A DNA stretch of 46,801 nucleotides from Thauera sp. UBA6194. GTDB taxonomy: Bacteria; Pseudomonadota; Gammaproteobacteria; Burkholderiales; Rhodocyclaceae. A program made the position numbers and the translations under genes. The stretch is from NCBI GenBank assembly GCA_002422685.1, contig DITC01000020.1, positions 1-46,801 of the forward strand. Direction: 5' to 3'. Under the pieces are notes generated by a model. That model did no database searches and was not told where the DNA came from. It worked only from the letters and a program-made list of their open reading frames with translations. This document shows, in pieces, positions 41,078-46,801 of this stretch; within the stretch, counting starts at the first letter, position 1; every line of letters begins with the position of its first letter.

Positions 41078-41874
41078 TCGTCGCTCCTGTCGGGTGGTAC
41101 CCGATCATCGCGCTTTGTGCCCGAGTCGAGAGCGGAACAAGTCTCCTCCACGGAAACGAAGCGAAACTCCGCAAACCCCGCCCGTGCCCGCTCCCTGGTG
41201 TTGTCCGTGTCGGACGCCAGCGCAATCCCGCTGAGCTGCGCCGGCAGCGCCCCGAAGGCGCGCTTGAAGTCTTCCGCCACATCGCGCCGCTCCATCACCC
41301 AGCGCCCCGCATCACCCGCGCCCGAGCGCAGCACGATCATGCGGGTGCGGTCGGTGTAGGCATTGGGCATGAAGGTACCCACCGGCTGGCGGTTATCCCA
41401 CACGTAGTTGAGCGCGGCATCCGGCACCTGATCGCCGTAGATCGTGCGCGCCAGCGCCAGCTTGGCGCGGGTGCCGAAGCCGAGCGCCTCGGGTGCCACC
41501 CTGAAACTCACATACACCCGCGCCGCGTAGTCGTCGCCCGCCTTGGTCCTCATGTCGGCAGTCGCCAGTGGCGCATCGACGCGCCACAGCCAGCACAGAT
41601 GCGGCGTGGCCTCGAGGTCGATGTCGAGCGGGCGGCCGAGCAAGGCCATGCTGCGCTCGGCAACGGCCTCGACCGCGACGACGCCAGCCCAGGTCTTGAG
41701 CGCGTACTGCGTGGGCGCGATGCGTTCGTCGAGTTGCTGGACGCGCCAGGGCTCGGGGATAGCCGATTCACCGGCGGGGAAACGGCCGATCCAGACCGTG
41801 GCGGCCTGCACCACCACGGCACTGCAACTCAATGACAGGGCGAGTGCCCAGCGGGCGCAGCGGTTTGTGTGCAT
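41074..41874 (-). CDS. DUF3047 family exported protein
   Basis: 266 residues. A signal peptide (ALALSLSCSAVVVQA) is followed by a mature DUF3047 domain: IGRFPAGESAIPEPWRVQQL, ATPHLCWLWRVDAPL, KAGDDYAARVYVSFRV, LNYVWDNRQPVGTFMPNAYT and RDVAEDFKRAFGALPAQLSG. The function is unknown; the predicted fold is a beta-sandwich. It lies between the ABC transporter and the sigma factor. Its start lies within the 3' end of the ATPase gene (46-base overlap) and its stop overlaps the sigma start. Confidence 0.85.
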   Translation of the reverse strand: MHTNRCARWALALSLSCSAVVVQAATVWIGRFPAGESAIPEPWRVQQLDERIAPTQYALKTWAGVVAVEAVAERSMALLGRPLDIDLEATPHLCWLWRVDAPLATADMRTKAGDDYAARVYVSFRVAPEALGFGTRAKLALARTIYGDQVPDAALNYVWDNRQPVGTFMPNAYTDRTRMIVLRSGAGDAGRWVMERRDVAEDFKRAFGALPAQLSGIALASDTDNTRERARAGFAEFRFVSVEETCSALDSGTKRDDRVPPDRSDE

Positions 41875-42707
41875 CGGTGCTCTCTCCTGAGTCGCGAATC
41901 CATGTTATCTGACGAGCGGTGACGCAATGCCGACGGGTCGTGCGACCGCTCACAGGCCTCCTCGGCCGCTCCGCTGCGATACAAGCCAGCCAGCTGCGCC
42001 GCATCGACCTGCGCCTGAGCCAGATCGAACACGACCCGCCCCTGCCTCAGCCCGATCACCCGGTCGGCCAGCAGCGGCAGCAGCGCCGTGTTGTGCACCA
42101 CCGACACCAGCGTTGCGCCAGCGGTGGCGGCGCCGAGCACCCGGCAGATCTCCTGCGCCGCTGCGGGGTCGAGCGCCGCGGTCGGTTCGTCGGCAAGAAT
42201 CAGCCGCGGCGCCTGCACCAGCAGGCGGGCAATCGCCACCTTCTGCCGCTCGCCGCCCGACAGCCCGTCGGTGCGCATCGAGGCCTTGTCCAGCATGTCG
42301 ACCGTCGACAACGCAGCATGCGCCCGTTCGCATTCGTGCGCGGGGTAACGCCGCACCCAGCTGCGCCAGCCTGTAATGCGGCCGAGGCTGCCGATGAGCA
42401 CGTTCTCGAGCGCGCTCAGCCGCGGCACCAGATGCAGGCCCTGCAGCACCTGCCCGGCCTCGCAACGCAGCGCGCGCAGTCGCGCGGGCGGCAGCGGCGA
42501 ATCGAGCCGCAGGCCCAGCACCGACACCTGCCCCGCCGTCGGCCGGGTGAAGCCGCTCAGCACGCGCAGCAGGGTCGACTTGCCCGCGCCGCTGTGGCCG
42601 ACGAGGGCGACGCGCTCGCCCTCGCCCACCACCAGCCGCTCGATGTCCAGCACCGTGCGGCCGGCGAGCGTGCAGCGCACCCCGCGCAGGTCGATGCAGG
42701 TGCTCAT
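41829..42707 (-). CDS. PhnC-like ABC transporter ATP-binding protein
   Basis: 292 residues. Walker A is LVGHSGAGKSTLLRVLSGF (about 36-44), the Q-loop follows, the ABC signature is LSGGERQKVAIARLLVQ, Walker B is LILADEPTAALDP, and the switch His is in SVVHNTALL. It resembles phosphonate importer PhnC in the SAL ENV LIGSLGR segment. The last 40 residues are a nonconserved basic tail that overlaps the DUF3047 start. It energises the permease at 42704-43597; the two overlap by four bases. Confidence 0.87.
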   Translation of the reverse strand: MSTCIDLRGVRCTLAGRTVLDIERLVVGEGERVALVGHSGAGKSTLLRVLSGFTRPTAGQVSVLGLRLDSPLPPARLRALRCEAGQVLQGLHLVPRLSALENVLIGSLGRITGWRSWVRRYPAHECERAHAALSTVDMLDKASMRTDGLSGGERQKVAIARLLVQAPRLILADEPTAALDPAAAQEICRVLGAATAGATLVSVVHNTALLPLLADRVIGLRQGRVVFDLAQAQVDAAQLAGLYRSGAAEEACERSHDPSALRHRSSDNMDSRLRREHRCTQTAAPAGHSPCH

Positions 42708-43597
42708 GCCAGCGCCTGCCGGATGCGGCGGCTGATGGCGTCGAAGCCGGACACCATCGCCACGATCACGATCAGCACCGTCGCCAGCCGACCCCACTGG
42801 AACAACGCGGTCGCCTCGGTGATCAGCAAGCCCAGCCCGCCCGCGCCGATCAGCCCGAGGATGGTCGAGTCGCGGATGTTGAACTCCCAGATGTACAGGT
42901 GGCTGGAGACGAACTGCGGCAGCACGGTGGGCCACACCGCGTTGAAGAAGACCTGCGCCGGCCCCGCGCCCACGCTGCGCACCGCCTCGATCGCCGCCAT
43001 GTCGAGCGACTCGATCGCCTCGGCGAAGAGCTTGCCGTAGGTACCCATCGAGTGCAGCCCGATCGCCAGAATGCCGGCGGTCGGCCCCAGGCCGACGATG
43101 CCCACCAACACCAGGCCAAAGACCAAGGTGTGGATCGAGCGGCTGGTGTCGAGCACCGCCTTTGCAAGCCAGGCCAGCGCGCGCGGCGCCGCCAGGTTGC
43201 GCGCGGTGAGCACCGCCAGCGGAAGCGCCAGCAGCGCGCCCAGCAGCGAGCCGAGCGTGGCGATGCGGATCGTGGTCCAGGTGGCCCGCCCCAAGCCCTC
43301 GAGCCACGCGCGCTCCACTGCCTGACGGTTCTCCACCCGCAGCAGGGTGCCGTCGTCACTGCGGTACTCGAGCGCGGGGTTACCGAACCACACATCCAAC
43401 ACGCTCGGGCGGGCGAACTCGCCGGCGGTCTTCACCAGGTTGGCGATCGGCGAGCGCCCCAGCGACAGCTCGCCCTCGCGCGCCAGCGTGCCCAGACAAG
43501 CGACGATCAGCAGCGCATACACCAGCACCAGCGCCAGAAAACCGGCACGCCCACTCAGCAGCGGGCGGGCGCGCACGCGGGCGGCGGCCAGGCTCAT
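42704..43597 (-). CDS. PhnE-like ABC transporter permease
   Basis: 297 residues. A first membrane helix (about 17-37) precedes a periplasmic stretch, then the conserved permease core: WTTIRIATLGSLLGALLALP, RSIHTLVFGLVLVGIVGLGP, the EAA loop near ESLDMAAIEAVRSVGAGPAQ, and NIRDSTILGLIGAGGLGLLI at the end, all as in PhnE. The start at 43597 overlaps the binding-protein stop (ATGA). The substrate could be phosphonate, phosphite or a related oxyanion such as arsenate or an organoarsenical. Confidence 0.87.
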   Translation of the reverse strand: MSLAAARVRARPLLSGRAGFLALVLVYALLIVACLGTLAREGELSLGRSPIANLVKTAGEFARPSVLDVWFGNPALEYRSDDGTLLRVENRQAVERAWLEGLGRATWTTIRIATLGSLLGALLALPLAVLTARNLAAPRALAWLAKAVLDTSRSIHTLVFGLVLVGIVGLGPTAGILAIGLHSMGTYGKLFAEAIESLDMAAIEAVRSVGAGPAQVFFNAVWPTVLPQFVSSHLYIWEFNIRDSTILGLIGAGGLGLLITEATALFQWGRLATVLIVIVAMVSGFDAISRRIRQALA

Positions 43598-44472
43598 GGC
43601 CGCGCCTGCAGCTTGCCGGTCGCCAGCCCGGCATCGCGAATCGGCTTGTAGAAGCCGTTGTCGCTCTCGACGAAGCCGGTGTAGTGCGGCGGCAGCAGCG
43701 CCGGCTGTTGCGCCAGCGCCGGCCCCACGCCCACCAGCGCCGCGCGCAGGCGGGCGACGAAGTCGGCATCGTCGGCAAGCCCCTTGCGCAGCGCCACCGC
43801 ATCGTTGGGCAAGGGCGCCGAGGTCCAGAAGATCTTCGAATCCTCCGCCCGGATCAGCCCCTGGGCGATCATCGCGTTGCGGTTGCGGTTGTAGTCCGCG
43901 CCCGCGTCGAGCACGCGCTGCGTCACCTGGGTCTCGATCGCCTGGTGCGCGGTGTGCAGCACCTTGCCGAAGTACGACTCCGGCGTGATGCCCAGCGTCA
44001 TCAGGTGATGCAGCGGGATCAGGTAGCCCGAGGTCGAGCCCTTGTCGCCAAAGGCGAAGGTCCGCCCCTCGAGGTCGGCGATCGACTCGATGCCGGACTC
44101 GGGGTGCGTCACCATGATCGCGAAGTACTCGGGCTTGCCGTCGTACAGGATGGTCGCCACCGCCTGCGCACCGGCGTGGTGGTTGGCCAGCACATAGCCC
44201 CACGGCCCCATCAACGCGATGTCGGTCTCGCCGTTGGCGAGCGACTTGGCCAGCCCCTCCCAACTGTCGACGGTGCGCAACTGCACCGGGCGCTCGAGCG
44301 CGCGCGAAAGGTAATCGGCCAACGGCCGATAGGTGGCGTCGTTCTTGTCCTTGTCGGGCTGGAAAAGCCCCACGCCCAGGCGCAGCGGCTCGGCCGCGGG
44401 GGCAGCCGTAACCGCGGCCGGCACGGCGAGGCTGGTGATTGCAACAACGAGAAGATGGGCAAGACGTCGCAT
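43594..44472 (-). CDS. PhnD-like periplasmic binding protein
   Basis: 292 residues from the ATG at 44472, chosen for its signal peptide (LLVVAITSLAVPAAVTAAPA) and the GGAGAG ribosome binding site upstream. The mature part shows LRLGVGLFQPDKDKNDATYR, PLADYLSRALERPVQLRTVD, DIALMGPWGYVLANH, GRTFAFGDKGSTSGYLIPLH and LPNDAVALRKGL, the phosphonate/phosphite-binding PhnD fold. It is the first gene of the six-gene operon controlled by the element at 44538-44567. The ligand cannot be read from the sequence. Confidence 0.87.
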   Translation of the reverse strand: MRRLAHLLVVAITSLAVPAAVTAAPAAEPLRLGVGLFQPDKDKNDATYRPLADYLSRALERPVQLRTVDSWEGLAKSLANGETDIALMGPWGYVLANHHAGAQAVATILYDGKPEYFAIMVTHPESGIESIADLEGRTFAFGDKGSTSGYLIPLHHLMTLGITPESYFGKVLHTAHQAIETQVTQRVLDAGADYNRNRNAMIAQGLIRAEDSKIFWTSAPLPNDAVALRKGLADDADFVARLRAALVGVGPALAQQPALLPPHYTGFVESDNGFYKPIRDAGLATGKLQARP

Positions 44473-44537
44473 GGGGGGACTCTCCGGGGCTGTGCGCTGT
44501 AAGACATGCAGACCGCCGGCAGTTCGGCGTCTTGAGA

Positions 44538-44567
44538 CTTGGTCGGACGAACAAGGCATTTCTTACA
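44538..44567 (-). promoter_or_regulatory. ECF-type promoter of the PhnDEC-sigma operon
   Basis: On the minus strand TGTAAG (44567-44562), 15 bases, then CCGACCAAG (44546-44538), the same as before arsS (34455-34484). It lies 65 bases upstream of the binding-protein start. The leader contains an imperfect hairpin (AGACGCCG...CGGCGGTCT). Confidence 0.7.
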
Positions 44568-44672
44568 CGGAGGGAGAGCACGCCAGCCTTTTTTCCTGCA
44601 AAGCTCCCCAGGCGCTACCCATGAGCGTGCGCGTGCTGCGCCGCTTGGCGCAATCCGCGCCTTCGCTTCTTA

Positions 44673-44795
44673 GCGCCTACCAAGATAGGCGCAATACACC
44701 TGATGATTTAGCACACCACCTGTTCGCCTACCCGGGTAGGTTTTTTTCAGAGCAATCAACCTGGATCGCCTATACTCCTACCATCCTGGGAGTAT
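44673..44795 (+). promoter_or_regulatory. Three palindromic operators and -10 of hipBA
   Basis: GCGCCTA/TAGGCGC (44673-44692), CCTACCCGGGTAGG (44727-44740, perfect) and ATACTCC/GGAGTAT (44772-44795) precede hipB. The likely -10 TATACT (44771-44776) overlaps the third. HipB of E. coli binds several similar operators to repress its own operon. Confidence 0.6.
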
Positions 44796-44799
44796 TTGC

Positions 44800-45093
44800 A
44801 TGGCACGTCGTGTTGTCCCCACCCCCTTCCCCACCGATCCGCAGCTCACAACGCCTGACGCACTCGGGGCGGCCATTCGTGCAGCTCGCACCGCCAGCGG
44901 GCTGACGCTCGAAGAAGCGGCGCTGGCGGTGAATGTCGCCAAACAGACCCTGGGCGACCTGGAAGCAGGCAAGCCAAGCGTTGGACTGGGGATTGCCCTG
45001 CGGGTGGCGAAGGCGCTTGGCGTGAGCCTCTTCATCGCGCCAGCGGGTGAGGCCGGCGCAATCGTGCAGCGCATCCGCGAGGCGCGTGAATGA
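44800..45093 (+). CDS. hipB: HipB-like HTH antitoxin
   Basis: 97 residues. An XRE-type HTH spans about 20-75: LGAAIRAARTASGLTLEEAA then LAVNVAKQTLGDLEAGKPSV and ALRVAKALGVSLFI. It would bind the three palindromes upstream and neutralise HipA. The stop overlaps the hipA start (ATGA). The 15-residue N-terminal extension before the HTH is Pro-rich. Confidence 0.87.
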   Translation: MARRVVPTPFPTDPQLTTPDALGAAIRAARTASGLTLEEAALAVNVAKQTLGDLEAGKPSVGLGIALRVAKALGVSLFIAPAGEAGAIVQRIREARE

Positions 45094-46424
45094 TGAAGCT
45101 CGACGTGCTGATGAATGGGGAGCTCGCGGGCACGCTGAGCTACACGGCGCAGACGCACCGCTATGCGTTTCGCTACAGCCCGGCGTGGCTGTCGCGCAAG
45201 GCGCCCTACGCCCTCGGCCCGACCTTGCCGCTCGAAGTCGACGAGGCGATGACGGAGGAGCGCCACAGCGCCCTGGTGCGCCAGTTCTTCGAAAATCTGC
45301 TGCCCGAGGGGCAGGCACTCGATGATGCGGCAAGCACGCACAAGCTCTCGAAGGGCAACCTGATGGGGCTGCTGGCGGCGCTGGGCGGGGAGACCGCCGG
45401 AGCGCTGCAATTGCGCCTCCCCGGCACGGACGTGGCGCCGGCAGCAGCGGCTCGCCGCCCGCTGTCACACGCGGAACTCTCGGAGCGCATCCGGGCGCGC
45501 CCGTTTCACCCCTTCTCGGTCTGGGACGGCCGCGTGCGGCTGTCCATCGCAGGCTTTCAGGACAAGATTGCCGTCTTCGAAGAGGGCGGTCAGTGGGCGC
45601 TCGTCGAGGGCGGGCAGCTCGCCTCGACCCACATCCTCAAGCCCGAGCCGGTCACCGCGCAGCTTGCGGGACTCACCGGCAACGAATACTTCTGCATGCG
45701 GCTTGCCCATTGGGCAAAGCTGCCTGTCGCCGAGGTCGCACTCGTGCACGTTCCCGAGCCGGTGCTGGTCGTGAAGCGTTTCGACCGAGAACTTGGCGCA
45801 GGGCGCGTTGCGCGCCGGCACATCATCGACGGCTGCCAGGCGCTGGGCCTTTCGTCGGCGCTCAAGTACGAGCGCCCCTACGGCGACACCCGCGACGTGC
45901 GCGAGCTGCGCGAGGGGGCATCGCTGCCGATGCTCTTTGCGCTCCTCGAGCACTGCGCGCGGCCCGCCGCAGAACGTCTCGCCCTGCTGCGCTGGACCCT
46001 CTTTCAGGTGCTGATCGGCAACACCGATGCGCACGCGAAGAACCTCTCCTTCTACCTGGGGCGCGAAGGGCTCTCGCTCGCCCCGGCCTACGACCTCGTC
46101 TGCGGCCTCGCCTTCGGCGGCGACCAGCTCCTCGACACCTACGCCATGGCCATCGGCGACGCCTTTCACGCGCAAGCGCTGTCGCCTTACGAGTGGGCCA
46201 ACTTCGCACACGCCTGCGCGCTGCCCTTCCGCCAGGTGAGCACCGAGCTTGCGCGCATGGCCCAGCGGGTGCGCGACAGCCTGTCAAAGGCCTGCGAGGA
46301 TGCGCAGGCCGCCGGGGTGGCGCCGAAACTCATCGAGCGCTTGCGCACCTTGGTCGCCGCCGAGTGCGAGCGCCAGGCCAGCATGGCACCCGAGGTGGCG
46401 AAGATCGATCCATCACTTTTCTGA
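45090..46424 (+). CDS. hipA: HipA-like Ser/Thr kinase toxin
   Basis: 444 residues. The couple_HipA domain (about 1-105) contains YSPAWLSRKAPYALGPTLPL and FFENLLPEG. The kinase domain includes RLSIAGFQDKIAVF (nucleotide loop), HILKPEP (ATP-binding Lys), GNEYFCMRLAHWAKLPVAEV, FQVLIGNTDAHAKNLSF (catalytic Asp and Asn) and LAPAYDLVCGLAF (Mg-binding Asp). HipA phosphorylates glutamyl-tRNA synthetase in E. coli and slows growth. All expected residues are present, so the toxin is probably active. Confidence 0.9.
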   Translation: MMKLDVLMNGELAGTLSYTAQTHRYAFRYSPAWLSRKAPYALGPTLPLEVDEAMTEERHSALVRQFFENLLPEGQALDDAASTHKLSKGNLMGLLAALGGETAGALQLRLPGTDVAPAAAARRPLSHAELSERIRARPFHPFSVWDGRVRLSIAGFQDKIAVFEEGGQWALVEGGQLASTHILKPEPVTAQLAGLTGNEYFCMRLAHWAKLPVAEVALVHVPEPVLVVKRFDRELGAGRVARRHIIDGCQALGLSSALKYERPYGDTRDVRELREGASLPMLFALLEHCARPAAERLALLRWTLFQVLIGNTDAHAKNLSFYLGREGLSLAPAYDLVCGLAFGGDQLLDTYAMAIGDAFHAQALSPYEWANFAHACALPFRQVSTELARMAQRVRDSLSKACEDAQAAGVAPKLIERLRTLVAAECERQASMAPEVAKIDPSLF

Positions 46425-46560
46425 ACCTTCCGAACCGCCACGCACCACGTCGCGCGACAAGCGGATCGTGTATGCAATGGCCGCCATCCGTGACTCACCG
46501 TACGGACTCCGCCGCGCCCGCTACAATCCCCGCGTCCCAACCCGATTGCATGCGCCCCCC

Positions 46561-46801
46561 GTGACCTCGTCATCCGCCTCGCCCCAGACTGCCGACAACC
46601 TCGCCCCCGCCACCCTCGACACCTTCATCGCCCGCTGGCAGCGCGCCGGCGGCAGCGAGCGCGCCAACTACCAGCTCTTTCTCACCGAGCTGTGCGAGCT
46701 GCTCGGCCTGCCGCGCCCCGACCCGGCGGGCGAGGACACGCGCGACAACGCCTATGTGTTCGAGCGCCGGGTGGTGATGCGCCAGCCCGACGGCAGCGCC
46801 A
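46561..46801 (+). CDS. N-terminus of an MmeI-like DNA methyltransferase (partial)
   Basis: The gene starts with GTG at 46561 and runs off the window with 80 codons visible. TLDTFIARWQRAGGSERANY then QLFLTELCELLGLPRPDPAG and NAYVFERRVVMRQPDG match the N-terminal MmeI_N region of large class I SAM-dependent methyltransferases (type IIL restriction-modification style). A TACAAT -10 candidate lies at 46522-46527. The catalytic part is outside, so nuclease fusion cannot be judged. Confidence 0.6.
   Translation, partial: MTSSSASPQTADNLAPATLDTFIARWQRAGGSERANYQLFLTELCELLGLPRPDPAGEDTRDNAYVFERRVVMRQPDGSA

Overview
The window looks like chromosome of a high-GC betaproteobacterium of the Rhodocyclales (Thauera/Azoarcus/Aromatoleum type). 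This is inferred from codon use, the torECAD operon, the arsenosugar-type cluster and the general gene style; no rRNA or ribosomal protein gene is present to prove it. Genes are densely packed and most operons are joined by ATGA or TGATG overlaps.

Layout. 1-916 is decayed DNA: the C-terminal remnant of an IS1634-like transposase abutting a frameshifted gene fragment. 1054-2325 is an exported protein of unknown function. 2416-6837 (minus) is a four-gene operon: DUF2237 protein, RavA-like MoxR ATPase, ViaA-like VWA protein, DUF4213/DUF364 protein. 7118-11123 (plus) is a multistep phosphorelay set: excisionase-type HTH fused to a receiver, a large membrane histidine kinase, a stand-alone receiver and an Hpt protein. 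11196-11286 is tRNA-Ser(GGA).

An 11.9-kb integrative element occupies the 3' end of that tRNA gene (11287-23218). Its ends carry a 15-bp direct repeat and, just inside, matching pairs of CCCCAC(A/T)T arm-like sites with 12-bp period. Its right half, all minus, is a replication/integration module (integrase, AlpA, DUF1376-like protein, SF2 helicase, Toprim primase), as in phage satellites. Its left half is cargo: small unknown genes, a possible C4-type antisense RNA, a GIY-YIG-like protein with a zinc ribbon, a CII-like regulator with an operator-like palindrome, a lipoprotein, AT-richer orphan genes, and a region made of successive paired repeats. No capsid or terminase gene was seen.

After the element come a HAD phosphatase/MurG-like glycosyltransferase/zinc-ribbon trio (23339-25510), a TMAO reductase operon torE-torC-torA-torD (25832-30693) preceded by GTTAAC palindromes, a convergent DUF4160/DUF2442 toxin-antitoxin-like pair with an apparently leaderless promoter (30722-31389), and a SulP transporter with a universal stress protein (31937-34302).

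34455-44567 holds two convergent operons. The plus operon encodes an ArsS-type radical SAM enzyme, a membrane VTT domain fused to a disulfide reductase, two arsenosugar-type glycosyltransferases and a TIGR03169-like flavoprotein. The minus operon encodes a PhnDEC-like ABC transporter, a DUF3047 protein, an ECF sigma factor and a small zinc-finger anti-sigma candidate. Both begin with the same promoter-like element, TGTAAG-N15-CCGACCAAG, so one autoregulated ECF regulon probably couples uptake of an oxyanion or phosphonate-like compound to its conversion. This is the strongest candidate for an undescribed system in the window. The window ends with a hipBA module (44800-46424) and the start of an MmeI-like DNA methyltransferase gene.
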